Shown one piece after another: positions 1-7,534 of a DNA stretch of 11,350 nucleotides. The notes under the pieces were generated by a model. The model was not told the DNA's origin. It worked only from the letters and a program-made list of their open reading frames with translations, and did not search any database. Source of the DNA: Clostridiales bacterium (GTDB taxonomy: Bacteria; Bacillota; Clostridia; Oscillospirales; QAMX01); the NCBI GenBank assembly GCA_012841675.1, contig DUUG01000205.1, positions 1 through 11,350 on the forward strand. The letters run 5' to 3'. Within the stretch, counting starts at the first letter, position 1; each line of letters opens with the position of its first letter. A program made the position numbers and the translations under genes.

Positions 1-88
1 GAAGGTTTCCGCTTTGCTTATCGCGTTTTTAGCCGACCGGAAGTATAGGGGGATTTCCTTTGCGGCCGAAATTAACCCCCTAGATTAA
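1..88 (+). CDS. priA: C-terminal end of a probable primosomal helicase PriA (partial)
   Basis: The window opens inside a reading frame (complete codons from base 2) whose last 28 residues end in ISFAAEINPLD before a TAA at 86-88. PriA, the 3'-5' helicase that restarts stalled replication forks, normally ends in a short strand of the form 'hydrophobic-x-D-[VI]-[DN]-P', which this tail resembles. The gene directly before def-fmt in Firmicutes is also usually priA. The stop lies 24 bases before def, so the two are probably co-transcribed. The assignment rests on a short tail plus context; helicase motifs are outside the window. It could be another protein, but no competing frame reads through here as plausibly. 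Confidence 0.6.
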   Translation, partial: KVSALLIAFLADRKYRGISFAAEINPLD

Positions 89-112
89 ACCCGAAAAAGG
101 GAGGGCATACGT

Positions 113-571
113 ATGTCCGTTTCACCAATTTTAGAAAAAGGAGATGAGCTCTTAGAAAAAAAGAGCCATCCTGTTACAAAGTTTGACCGGCGGCTGGAGC
201 TTTTGCTGCGCGATATGGAGGAAACGCTCATAGACGCCGGCGGCGTTGGTTTGGCAGCGCCGCAGATTGGGATACTGCGCCGTGTGTTTATCGTGATGGA
301 CCCGGAAACGGAGAAAATCACCCACTATATCAATCCCGAAATTCTCGAACGTCGGGGAGAGCAGCTTCCGCCGGAGGGTTGCCTAAGCGTTCCCGGCGTG
401 TGGGGCAAGGTGCGCCGCCCTGCCTATGTTCGCCTGCGCGCGCAGGATAAACACGGGCACTTCTTCGAAGCCGAAGGCGAAGGGCTTATGGCGCAGGCTT
501 TTGACCATGAGAACGACCATTTAAATGGTAAATTGTTTACGGATAAAATCGTCGAACCCATTGAAGAATAG
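113..571 (+). CDS. def: Peptide deformylase
   Basis: This metalloenzyme removes the formyl group from the N-terminal methionine of nascent proteins at the ribosome exit. All three family motifs are visible in 152 residues: GVGLAAPQ (44-51), EGCLS (88-92, with metal ligand Cys90) and HENDH (132-136, with metal ligands His132 and His136 and catalytic Glu133). The residue before the last motif is Asp131 where Gln is commoner, a mild variation. Length is normal for a compact bacterial deformylase. The ATG at 113 follows a purine-rich ribosome site (about 97-105) at good spacing. The stop is 15 bases before fmt, the enzyme that adds the formyl group to initiator tRNA, so the two opposing steps are encoded together. 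Confidence 0.97.
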   Translation: MSVSPILEKGDELLEKKSHPVTKFDRRLELLLRDMEETLIDAGGVGLAAPQIGILRRVFIVMDPETEKITHYINPEILERRGEQLPPEGCLSVPGVWGKVRRPAYVRLRAQDKHGHFFEAEGEGLMAQAFDHENDHLNGKLFTDKIVEPIEE

Positions 572-586
572 GAAAGAGGACAGTCC

Positions 587-1525
587 ATGCGCATTTTATA
601 TATGGGAACGCCGGAACTGGCGGCGACCGTGCTTTCGTATTTGCTGACCGGCCCGTATCCGATTGTGGGAGTTGTCTGTCAGCCGGATAAAAAGCAGGGG
701 CGCGGCATGCGGACGTCTATGCCGCCGGTGAAGGAAACGGCTCTTGGGGCCGGCATTCCGGTGTATCAGCCGGAAAGCCTGAAGGATTTGGCCTTGCTGC
801 CCGTTCTGGAAGAGCTTAAGCCGGATATTATCGTTGTAGTGGCGTACGGAAAGATTTTGCCTTCGTATATTCTTGACTTTCCGCCCAAGGGATGCGTCAA
901 CCTGCATGCTTCGCTTTTGCCTTTTTACCGGGGCGCAGCACCCATACAGCGTGCCATTATGGCAGGGGAAACAGTGACAGGGCTTTCCACCATGTTCCTT
1001 TCGGAGGGGATGGACGAGGGCGACGTCATTGACAAGGTGGAAATGCCTATCGGCGAGGACGAAACGGCAGGAGAGCTTTTCGACTGTATGGCAAAATCCG
1101 GCGGGCCTTTTTTGCTGGAAACTTTGCATGCAATTGCCAACGGAACGGCAAAAGCCACTCCGCAGGACCATGCCAAGGCCACCTATGCCCCCATGCTGAG
1201 ATCAGAAGATGGGCATTTGCCCCTTGCGCGTTCCGCGAAGGAGATTTATAATCATTTTCGCGGGGTAACGCCTAAACCAGGCGCGTTTTCAATTTTAAAC
1301 GGTAAAAAAGTGAAAATTATGGAAATGAAGCCCCTTGCGGAGGGCATTCCTGAAAATGCCAAAATCGGCGAAGTTTTCCTGCCCGGCAAAGGCCGGCTGG
1401 CCGTTGCAACCGGCGAAGGAACTGCCATTGAAATTTTAATCCTTGCGCCGGAAGGGAAAAAGTATATGAATGCCACGGCGTTTTTAAACGGCCGAGGGGC
1501 GAAGCCGGGAGACCAATTTGCATAA
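587..1525 (+). CDS. fmt: Methionyl-tRNA formyltransferase
   Basis: Transfers a formyl group from 10-formyl-tetrahydrofolate to Met-tRNA(fMet), making the initiator tRNA for bacterial translation. The N-terminal Rossmann-like transferase domain begins MRILYMGTPE, and the signature HASLLPFYRGAAPIQ spans 107-121. The expected catalytic triad is present as Asn105, His107 and Asp143 (in MDEGD), matching Asn106, His108 and Asp144 of the E. coli enzyme by motif. The C-terminal OB-like tRNA-binding domain starts at about residue 205, near a stretch reading GVTPKPGAF. At 312 residues it is of usual length. The ATG at 587 follows a ribosome site within 573-580. It sits immediately after def, as in most bacteria. 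Confidence 0.97.
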   Translation: MRILYMGTPELAATVLSYLLTGPYPIVGVVCQPDKKQGRGMRTSMPPVKETALGAGIPVYQPESLKDLALLPVLEELKPDIIVVVAYGKILPSYILDFPPKGCVNLHASLLPFYRGAAPIQRAIMAGETVTGLSTMFLSEGMDEGDVIDKVEMPIGEDETAGELFDCMAKSGGPFLLETLHAIANGTAKATPQDHAKATYAPMLRSEDGHLPLARSAKEIYNHFRGVTPKPGAFSILNGKKVKIMEMKPLAEGIPENAKIGEVFLPGKGRLAVATGEGTAIEILILAPEGKKYMNATAFLNGRGAKPGDQFA

Positions 1526-1549
1526 GTTGCTACGAGAGGGGAGAAGTCC

Positions 1550-2260
1550 ATGCCGGGCTTTATCTACGGATTTGATATTTACTATTTCATTCTGATTGTG
1601 CCTGCCATTTTGCTTTCCCTTTGGGCACAGGTGCAGGTGAAAAGTGCCTATAACAAGTATGCCAAGGTGACCACCAGCCGGGGGATGACCGGGGCGGAGG
1701 CGGCCGAGGCGGTCTTGCGCCAAAACGGCGTGCGCGGCGTTCGCATTGAGCGAGTCTCCGGCCAATTGACCGATCATTTTGACCCGAGATCCAATGTGAT
1801 TCGCTTATCCGACGGCGTATACGATTCCAAATCGGTGGCGGCGGCCGGTATTGCCGCCCACGAAGCAGGACATGCCGTACAGTATGCGGAGGAATATACG
1901 CCTATCCGCCTGCGGATGGCCATTATCCCCATCACCCAGTTTGGCTCTATGCTGGCATGGCCCTTGATTTTGATTAGCTTTTTTATAGAATCGGTCTACT
2001 CGAATATGCTGTTTGCCATTGGGGCGGTTTTGTTCTCCGCCGTTGTTTTATTCCAGCTTATCACCTTGCCGGTAGAGCTGAACGCTTCAAAGCGGGCTAT
2101 CGGTGCGCTGGAAAGCGGCCAAATGCTTTCCTCCCAGGAAGTGCCCGGCGCGAAAAAGGTTTTACGGGCCGCGGCCCTAACGTATGTGGCGGCATTGGCC
2201 GTTGCGGCAGCACAGCTTCTGAGAATTTTACTGCTTCGGCAGAGTCGGAGGAGACATTAA
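1550..2260 (+). CDS. YugP-type membrane zinc metallopeptidase
   Basis: A 236-residue integral membrane protein with the zinc-protease motif HEAGH at 104-108 (His104 and His108 as ligands, Glu105 as catalytic base). Hydrophobic segments lie at about 10-26, 123-146, 150-173 and 213-229, giving a likely four-helix protein. Glu176, in VELNASKRA just after the third helix, is a good candidate for the third zinc ligand, as in other gluzincin-like membrane proteases. The pattern and length match the YugP family (Pfam Zn_peptidase_2), whose substrates are not established. The ATG at 1550 follows an AGAGGGGAG ribosome site. The stop overlaps the rsmB start by one base (TAATG), so the genes are likely translationally coupled. 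An HtpX-like role in membrane protein quality control is only a guess. Confidence 0.9.
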   Translation: MPGFIYGFDIYYFILIVPAILLSLWAQVQVKSAYNKYAKVTTSRGMTGAEAAEAVLRQNGVRGVRIERVSGQLTDHFDPRSNVIRLSDGVYDSKSVAAAGIAAHEAGHAVQYAEEYTPIRLRMAIIPITQFGSMLAWPLILISFFIESVYSNMLFAIGAVLFSAVVLFQLITLPVELNASKRAIGALESGQMLSSQEVPGAKKVLRAAALTYVAALAVAAAQLLRILLLRQSRRRH

Positions 2261-3594
2261 TGCCGACAGTTTCGGCGGCAAGGTGGCAGGCCGTTGCCTT
2301 TCTGTTTGCCTTGGAAAAGGGAGAGGCGTATTCCGACCTTGCCTTAAAAGCAAGGCTGGATGAGGCGAGGCTTGACAAGCGAGATGCCGCCCTCTGCACA
2401 AGGCTTTGCTTTGGCGTTTTGGAAAATCAGGCCTTGTTAGATTATTATATTGGCCATTATTCCTCTGTTCCTTTGAGAAAAATGCATCCCCGCGTCCGTG
2501 CCATTTTGCGCGTGGGCGCGTATCAGCTTTTATTTATGGATAAAATTCCGCCCTCTGCGGCGGTAAACGAAGCCGTTGCCACGGCTAAGGCAACGAGAAA
2601 CGGTGCCGCTTCCGGGCTTATTAACGCCGTTTTGCGCCGTTTGGCCGAGCATAAGGAAAACCTTCCGGAGATCGAAGCGGAAACGGAGGAAGAGCGGCTT
2701 GCCATACGATACAGCCATCCTCTGTGGTTGGTTCGCAAGCTTATAAGCCAGTTTGGAAGCCAAACGGCAGATTTACTGGCTGCCAACAACAGCGCGCCAC
2801 CCACTTCTGTCCGCGTAAACCGCCTGAAAGCAACGAAAGAGGAAGCCGTGGCGGCGCTGGAAGCAGAGGGGGTTTCCGTCGAAGAAGACCCGTGGCTGGA
2901 TAGCCTGTATTTGTCCGAAAGCGGCGCGTTGGATGAACTTTCCGCTTTTCAAAAGGGGCTTGTAACGGCGCAGGATAAAGCAGCACAGCTTGCTTCGCTG
3001 GCTCTTTCACCCCAACCGGGTTCGTTTGTCATTGACGGGTGCGCTGCGCCGGGCGGAAAAAGCCTGCATATGGCGGCGCTCATGGAAAACAAAGGCCAAA
3101 TTCTCTCCTTTGATATTTTTGAAAATAAGCTGTCGCAGATTGCGGAAAACGCGCGGCGGATTGGGGCGACCTGCATAACGCCGAAGCTTGGCGACGGGCG
3201 GGTGTTTTTGCCCGAGCTGGAGAAGAAGGCGGATTTTGTTATGGCGGATGTGCCGTGTTCCAATTTGGGAATTATCCGCAAAAAGCCGGATGTCCGCTTT
3301 AAAAAGCCCGAAGACATTGAAAAAATGCCGGAGCTTCAGCTTGCCATTATGGAAAATCTTTCCCGCTATGTAAAACCCGGCGGTGTGATGGTCTATGCCA
3401 CCTGTACGATTTTGCGCGAGGAAAACGAAGATAACGTCAGCGCTTTTTTGCAAAAGCACAGGGATTTTTCGTTAGAGCCGTTTTTTGAAGATTTTCCAGC
3501 TCTGTTTCAAGTGCCGGCAGGGCAATTGACCCTATATCCGCATATCCACCAAACCGACGGCTTTTTTATGGCCCGCCTGCGCCGGAAGGCGTGA
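2260..3594 (+). CDS. rsmB: 16S rRNA (cytosine-967-C5)-methyltransferase RsmB
   Basis: Uses S-adenosylmethionine to methylate C967 (E. coli numbering) of 16S rRNA in the small subunit. The first ~140 residues form a NusB-like RNA-binding domain (for example RAILRVGAYQLLFMDKIP then AVNEAV). The C-terminal methyltransferase domain shows the SAM-binding CAAPGGKS (261-268), DVPCSNLG (330-337, with release Cys333) and YATCT (379-383, with nucleophile Cys382). The residue after PCS is Asn335 where Gly is more common; both catalytic cysteines are intact. At 444 residues the length is typical. The start overlaps the stop of the protease gene by one base, with a GGAGGAG ribosome site at 2247-2253. Confidence 0.96.
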   Translation: MPTVSAARWQAVAFLFALEKGEAYSDLALKARLDEARLDKRDAALCTRLCFGVLENQALLDYYIGHYSSVPLRKMHPRVRAILRVGAYQLLFMDKIPPSAAVNEAVATAKATRNGAASGLINAVLRRLAEHKENLPEIEAETEEERLAIRYSHPLWLVRKLISQFGSQTADLLAANNSAPPTSVRVNRLKATKEEAVAALEAEGVSVEEDPWLDSLYLSESGALDELSAFQKGLVTAQDKAAQLASLALSPQPGSFVIDGCAAPGGKSLHMAALMENKGQILSFDIFENKLSQIAENARRIGATCITPKLGDGRVFLPELEKKADFVMADVPCSNLGIIRKKPDVRFKKPEDIEKMPELQLAIMENLSRYVKPGGVMVYATCTILREENEDNVSAFLQKHRDFSLEPFFEDFPALFQVPAGQLTLYPHIHQTDGFFMARLRRKA

Positions 3595-3606
3595 GCCTGC
3601 GGAGCG

Positions 3607-3624
3607 GAGTTGCTTAAGCAACTC
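3607..3624. promoter_or_regulatory. 18-base perfect palindrome before rlmN
   Basis: GAGTTGCTTAAGCAACTC equals its own reverse complement over all 18 bases. As RNA it could form a seven-pair stem with a TTAA loop; as DNA it could be a site for a dimeric regulator. It begins 12 bases after the rsmB stop and ends 26 bases before the rlmN start, just upstream of the ribosome site (about 3635-3642). No T-run follows, so it does not look like an intrinsic terminator. Only one copy is present in the window. Its function is unknown; mRNA stabilisation or processing between rsmB and rlmN is a reasonable alternative. Confidence 0.5.
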
Positions 3625-3650
3625 AGAAGCCGTCAGAAGGGAAGCGTTTC

Positions 3651-4727
3651 ATGTCAGTCTGGCTTGTAAACGGTAAAATAGATTTTCTCTCCCTAAGTGA
3701 GGCCGAGCTTACAACCCTATGTGAAAAAAAGGGTTGGCCGGCCTTTCGGGCGCGTCAGCTTGTAAAAAGGCAGAACCGCTTTCCCCAAAGCTTTGACGAA
3801 TTTTCCGAGCTTCCCAAGGAGCTCCGCGCCGTTCTGGACAAGGAATATGCAATTCCGACGCTTACCATGGCCAGAAAGCAAAAATCCAAAGACGGAACGG
3901 TTAAATACTTGTTTACCCTTTGGGACGGACAGCAGGTGGAAAGCGTTTTCATGCGCTACCGCCACGGCAACAGCCTTTGCATCTCCACACAGGTGGGGTG
4001 CCGCATGGGCTGCGCCTTCTGCGCGTCAGGTCTGGACGGGTTAGTTCGCAATCTGGCCCCGTCGGAAATGCTTTTGCAGGCGGTCATGGCCGGCAGAGAC
4101 ACGGGCCTTCGGGTGGACAGTATTGTCATGATGGGAACGGGCGAGCCTTTGGATAATTTTGACGCGTCTGTTCGGTTTGTAAAAATGGCCGGAAGGGAAG
4201 ACGGCCTTTCCATCGGCCAGCGGAGTATTTCCCTTTCTACCAGCGGTCTTTGCGATAAAATTGCAAAATTGTCCGAATATAACTTGGGAATTACCCTATC
4301 GATTTCGCTCCATTCTCCTTTTGATGAGGTGCGAAGCAAGCTTATGCCCGTCAACCGAAGGTGGAGTGTTGGAGAAGTGGTGGACGCAGCCACTAAGTAT
4401 CAGCAAAAAACCAAGCGGCGCATTTCCTATGAGTACGCCATGATCGACCGTATGACGGATAGGCCGGAGGATGCCTTTGCCCTTGCGGCGTTGTTAAAAG
4501 GCAAAGGGGCGCATCTGAATCTCATTCGATTGAATAAGATTGCAGAAAGCCCGCTGAAACCTTCCGCTCCCGAACGGGAGGAGGCCTTCGTCAGGCAACT
4601 AAATGAGCTGGGCTTGCATGTGACGGTTCGGCGAAGCTTAGGGCGAGACATTGACGGGGCATGCGGTCAGCTTCGTAGGCGCAATAGAAAAGCCAGTGAA
4701 ACGAATAACTGGGGGTCTGTGGAATGA
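3651..4727 (+). CDS. rlmN: Dual-specificity 23S rRNA/tRNA adenine-C2 methyltransferase RlmN
   Basis: A radical-SAM enzyme that makes 2-methyladenosine at A2503 of 23S rRNA and, in E. coli at least, at A37 of some tRNAs. The 4Fe-4S motif is CRMGCAFC with Cys117, Cys121 and Cys124. The Cys that is methylated during catalysis is Cys338 in GACGQL near the C-terminus, and the supporting Cys110 lies in LCISTQVGC. MMGTGEPLDN and SLHSP are further family signatures. It lacks the features that would make it a Cfr resistance enzyme as far as motifs can tell, and its housekeeping position supports RlmN. At 358 residues the length is normal. The ATG at 3651 is preceded by an AGAAGGGA site. The last four bases overlap the next start (ATGA). 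Confidence 0.96.
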   Translation: MSVWLVNGKIDFLSLSEAELTTLCEKKGWPAFRARQLVKRQNRFPQSFDEFSELPKELRAVLDKEYAIPTLTMARKQKSKDGTVKYLFTLWDGQQVESVFMRYRHGNSLCISTQVGCRMGCAFCASGLDGLVRNLAPSEMLLQAVMAGRDTGLRVDSIVMMGTGEPLDNFDASVRFVKMAGREDGLSIGQRSISLSTSGLCDKIAKLSEYNLGITLSISLHSPFDEVRSKLMPVNRRWSVGEVVDAATKYQQKTKRRISYEYAMIDRMTDRPEDAFALAALLKGKGAHLNLIRLNKIAESPLKPSAPEREEAFVRQLNELGLHVTVRRSLGRDIDGACGQLRRRNRKASETNNWGSVE

Positions 4728-5458
4728 TTGCCATCGGCGCATCGGATGCGGGCAAGCGCAGAAAAGAAAATCAAGACAGCTTCTACATCGACGTTTCTCA
4801 CAGCCAAGGGCAGGCTATCTGTGTCGTTTGCGACGGGATGGGCGGCGCCCGGGCGGGCAATGTGGCAAGCGATATGGCCATTCAGCTATTTACGGCGGAG
4901 CTGAAAAAGAGGCAGAAACCCGGCATGAACGCCGCCTACATGCAGGCAATCATGCACGATGCCGTCATGGCCGCCAATGCCCTTACTTATGAGAAATCCT
5001 TGGAAAGCCGCCAGTTTGCCGGCATGGGCACCACCATAGTGGCCGCCTGCGTTGACGGGTCGGACGTGGTGGTCATGAATGTAGGTGACAGCAGGGCGTA
5101 TAAAATCGCCCGGCAGGAAATCCGCCGCATCACCAACGATCATTCCGTTGCGGAGGAGCTTATGCGGCGGGGCGAGCTTACAAGGGAACAGGCAAAGGAT
5201 TATCCGGCCAAAAACTACATAACCCGTGCCGTCGGCACCGAGCCGGAAGTTATCCCCGAATTTTACGTTGAGACGCTGGAACCGGACGAATATCTCCTGC
5301 TTTGCTCTGACGGACTTAGCAACTTAGTGGAGGATCAGGAGATACTCTTTGAAGTGTATCAAAACAAAGAAATTTCCACCTGCTGTGATCGGCTGATTGC
5401 CCTGGCGAATGCCCGGGGCGGACCCGACAATATAACGGTGATCCTGCTGAAACGATGA
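4724..5458 (+). CDS. prpC: PP2C-family Ser/Thr protein phosphatase (Stp/PrpC)
   Basis: A metal-dependent phosphatase that reverses phosphorylation by the kinase encoded next. PP2C motifs run in order: KENQDS (14-19), VCDGMGG (35-41, with metal-binding Asp37 and Gly38), GMGTT, VGDSRAY, ITNDHS, the RAVG segment, CSDGL (194-198, with Asp196) and GGPDN (232-236, with Asp235). All the metal-binding acidic residues are present, so the enzyme is expected to be active. At 244 residues it is a minimal cytoplasmic PP2C without extra domains. The start overlaps rlmN by four bases, with a G-rich ribosome site at 4711-4715, so it is likely translated by coupling. Pairing with a PASTA kinase is the rule in Firmicutes. 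Confidence 0.96.
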   Translation: MIAIGASDAGKRRKENQDSFYIDVSHSQGQAICVVCDGMGGARAGNVASDMAIQLFTAELKKRQKPGMNAAYMQAIMHDAVMAANALTYEKSLESRQFAGMGTTIVAACVDGSDVVVMNVGDSRAYKIARQEIRRITNDHSVAEELMRRGELTREQAKDYPAKNYITRAVGTEPEVIPEFYVETLEPDEYLLLCSDGLSNLVEDQEILFEVYQNKEISTCCDRLIALANARGGPDNITVILLKR

Positions 5459-5463
5459 CATAG

Positions 5464-5497
5464 ATATGCTTGCAAAACCCTATCAGGTAAAGCATAT
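5464..5497. promoter_or_regulatory. Inverted repeat in the phosphatase-kinase gap
   Basis: ATATGCTT (5464-5471) and AAGCATAT (5490-5497) are perfect inverted copies separated by 18 bases. They occupy most of the 59-base gap between the phosphatase stop and the kinase start, ending just upstream of the kinase ribosome site AAAGAGG (5505-5511). Inside the loop a short ACC/GGT pair could form a second small stem. A TTGCAA at 5470-5475 could act as a -35 element, but the matching -10 (around 5493-5500) is poor, so a promoter is only weakly supported. It might be a regulator site or an RNA hairpin tuning kinase translation; it could also be chance in AT-rich DNA. Confidence 0.3.
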
Positions 5498-5517
5498 ATC
5501 TTATAAAGAGGTTAAAC

Positions 5518-7530
5518 ATGGATAATTACTTAAATAAGATTTTAGATGACCGGTATGAAATACAGGCGGTGATCGGGCAGGGCGGCATGGCCGTTGTTTA
5601 CAGGGCAAATGACCGGAAATTAAACCGTGCCGTAGCCATTAAGATTTTAAAGCCCGAAATCCGCGAGGATGAAGAGCTTCGGCGGCGTTTCCGGGCGGAA
5701 TCCGAGGCCATGGCACAGCTTAACCATCCCAATATCATCAATGTTTTCGACGTTTCTGCCGGGGATGACCTTGACTATTTTGTCATGGAGCTCATCGACG
5801 GCATTACATTGAAGCAGTACATGAACCAGCGCGGCGTTCTGACGGTGAAGGAGGCCATTCACTTTACTGTCCAGATTTTGAAAGGCTTAGAGCATGCCCA
5901 TGCCAAGAAAATTGTGCATCGGGACATTAAGCCTCAGAACGTGATGATTCTCCGGGATGGAACGGTGAAGGTGACAGATTTTGGTATCGCCCGCGTCGCC
6001 GAAGGGCAGACTATCGCCAACGGCAACGCTTTTGGCACCGTTCACTATATTGCGCCGGAGCAGGCCCGCTGTGAAGAAACAGACGGGCGCGCCGACTTGT
6101 ATTCCGTGGGCGTGATCCTGTATGAAATGCTGACGGGGCAGCTTCCTTTCCAAGGCGATTCGGCCGTGGCGGTTGCCATGCAGCATATTAGCTCTCGCGC
6201 CCGCCCGCCTAGGGAATTAAACCCCGATATTCCCGTTGCGCTGGAATTGATTGTCATGAAGGCCATGAACAGCGATAAGCAAAAGCGCTACCGTGTGGCC
6301 GGGGAAATGATTGACGATTTAGACGGCTTCCGCCGTGACCCGGCCGGGTTTATGCCCGCTGTGGAATCTTCCGGGCTTGTGCAGGAGGGGGACACCGTCC
6401 GTTTTGTGCCCATCCCCCACCACAGAGAGGAAACGTTGCCAAGCGAGGTAAGCCATTCCCGCCGCCTGCCTGCGGAGAGAGAGCCTAAAGCGCCTCGTTC
6501 TGCCACCAAAACGGCGACAAGGAGCAGCTTTAACCTGCAGCCGGTACTGGCAGGGCTTCTGATGCTGGCCCTTCTGGCCGGGGCGTGTATCTTGCTTTGG
6601 ATCACTATTTTAAGCCCCGGGGAAAGCGCTACCGACGTGCTTGTGCCTAGATTAATCGGACGGCAGTATGATGAAGTTTTAAAAGACAAATCCCTTCCCA
6701 AGCTGGTGTACGCAAAAGCAGCCGAGGAATATAGTGACGAGTTTGCCGCCGGGGAAATTATCGAGCAAAGCGAGCCGGAGGGCAAGCGCGTCAAAGAAGG
6801 AAGCACTTTAGAGCTGACCGTCAGCCTAGGTGTTCAAATAGAAACTATGCCCAACTATATCAACTGGGAATACAAAGAGGCCGAGCAGAATCTTAGGTCG
6901 CTGATGAACAACTCCGTCCGGATTATCATCAATTTGGAGGCCTCCAATACGGTGGAACGGGATCTTATTATCCGAACGGATCCCATTCCCGAGCAGACGG
7001 TAACTGCCGGGCAGGAAGTTATCTTCTATGTCAGCGGCGGACCGCAGCTGGAAACCGTGGCAATGCCGAATCTGCTGGAAAAAACCGAGCAGGAAGCCCG
7101 CAGCATCATTATCGAACTAGGCCTTGGTATCGGCGAAGTCACGTATGAAGAAAACAGCAACTACCCGCCGGGGGTAGTAATCAACCAGTCGACGCCGGCC
7201 AATCGCGAGGTGCCGCTGAATACCGAAATTCATCTGACCATCAGCGTTGCGCCGCCGGAGACGACGACGGAAACCGAGGAAACCGTCAGCACGCCGCCGG
7301 AAACGCTGCCTCCTGTGAGCATGTCCTGGACGACGCTTCTGCCGCAGGATGTGGAATATCCGGCCGAATATCTGGTGGAAATCTATCAGGACGGCGGGCT
7401 GATTTACCGCGAAACTGTGCCCAAATCCCAAGGAAGCCTAAGCCTTGCCGTAACAGGCCGCGGCACGGTTACACTAGACGTTTTCATTGAAGGTTCCAAG
7501 TGGAAAACGCAAACGCTTACTTTGGAGTGA
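5518..7530 (+). CDS. prkC: PASTA-domain membrane Ser/Thr protein kinase (PrkC/Stk type)
   Basis: A membrane kinase that senses peptidoglycan through extracellular PASTA repeats and phosphorylates cytoplasmic proteins. The kinase domain (about 13-275) has the Gly loop GQGGMA (20-25), Lys42, HRDIKPQN (134-141, catalytic Asp136), DFG (154-156) and APEQA. A polar juxtamembrane linker leads to one membrane helix at about 343-365. Three PASTA repeats follow (about 374-438, 444-507 and 514-577), then a Thr/Glu/Pro-rich linker (about 579-600) and a C-terminal domain (about 602-670) that I do not recognise. The activation loop holds only Thr165 before the conserved Gly-Thr (173-174); the usual TxT phosphosites read Ile166 and Asn168. 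At 670 residues it is typical. It is paired with the upstream phosphatase. Confidence 0.97.
   Translation: MDNYLNKILDDRYEIQAVIGQGGMAVVYRANDRKLNRAVAIKILKPEIREDEELRRRFRAESEAMAQLNHPNIINVFDVSAGDDLDYFVMELIDGITLKQYMNQRGVLTVKEAIHFTVQILKGLEHAHAKKIVHRDIKPQNVMILRDGTVKVTDFGIARVAEGQTIANGNAFGTVHYIAPEQARCEETDGRADLYSVGVILYEMLTGQLPFQGDSAVAVAMQHISSRARPPRELNPDIPVALELIVMKAMNSDKQKRYRVAGEMIDDLDGFRRDPAGFMPAVESSGLVQEGDTVRFVPIPHHREETLPSEVSHSRRLPAEREPKAPRSATKTATRSSFNLQPVLAGLLMLALLAGACILLWITILSPGESATDVLVPRLIGRQYDEVLKDKSLPKLVYAKAAEEYSDEFAAGEIIEQSEPEGKRVKEGSTLELTVSLGVQIETMPNYINWEYKEAEQNLRSLMNNSVRIIINLEASNTVERDLIIRTDPIPEQTVTAGQEVIFYVSGGPQLETVAMPNLLEKTEQEARSIIIELGLGIGEVTYEENSNYPPGVVINQSTPANREVPLNTEIHLTISVAPPETTTETEETVSTPPETLPPVSMSWTTLLPQDVEYPAEYLVEIYQDGGLIYRETVPKSQGSLSLAVTGRGTVTLDVFIEGSKWKTQTLTLE
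7524..7527 (+). promoter_or_regulatory. Ribosome site that fixes the rsgA start
   Basis: GGAG lies inside the last kinase codons, seven bases before the ATG at 7535. A longer in-frame version starting at the ATG at 7487 would add 16 basic residues that do not belong to the RsgA fold and would overlap the kinase gene by 44 bases, so 7535 is the better start. Confidence 0.7.
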
Positions 7531-7534
7531 GCCC

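Noticed and set aside
596..1171. Long open frame of 191 codons on the - strand, opposite fmt
   Set aside because: It is antisense to a gene with every catalytic residue of formyltransferase; its translation is rich in Arg, His and Cys with no domain, and no ribosome site is evident.
3007..3459. Open frame of 150 codons on the - strand, opposite the rsmB methyltransferase domain
   Set aside because: It is fully covered by conserved RsmB motifs on the other strand and shows no recognisable protein features.
3607..3640. Intrinsic terminator between rsmB and rlmN
   Set aside because: The stem is perfect but is followed by AGAAGCCG instead of a T-run, and the rlmN ribosome site follows at once.
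3651..4727. Cfr-type ribosomal resistance methyltransferase
   Set aside because: Position in the conserved rsmB-rlmN-prpC cluster and the overall sequence fit housekeeping RlmN; nothing suggests a mobile or resistance context.
6288..6806. Open frame of 172 codons on the - strand, opposite the kinase linker, membrane helix and first PASTA repeat
   Set aside because: Low-complexity Ser/Arg-rich translation, a typical shadow of a GC-rich coding strand; the + strand gene is certain.
7487..7534. Upstream in-frame ATG extending rsgA by 16 residues
   Set aside because: The extension (MKVPSGKRKRLLW...) is not part of the RsgA fold and lies in the kinase gene; the GGAG at 7524-7527 is well placed for the ATG at 7535.
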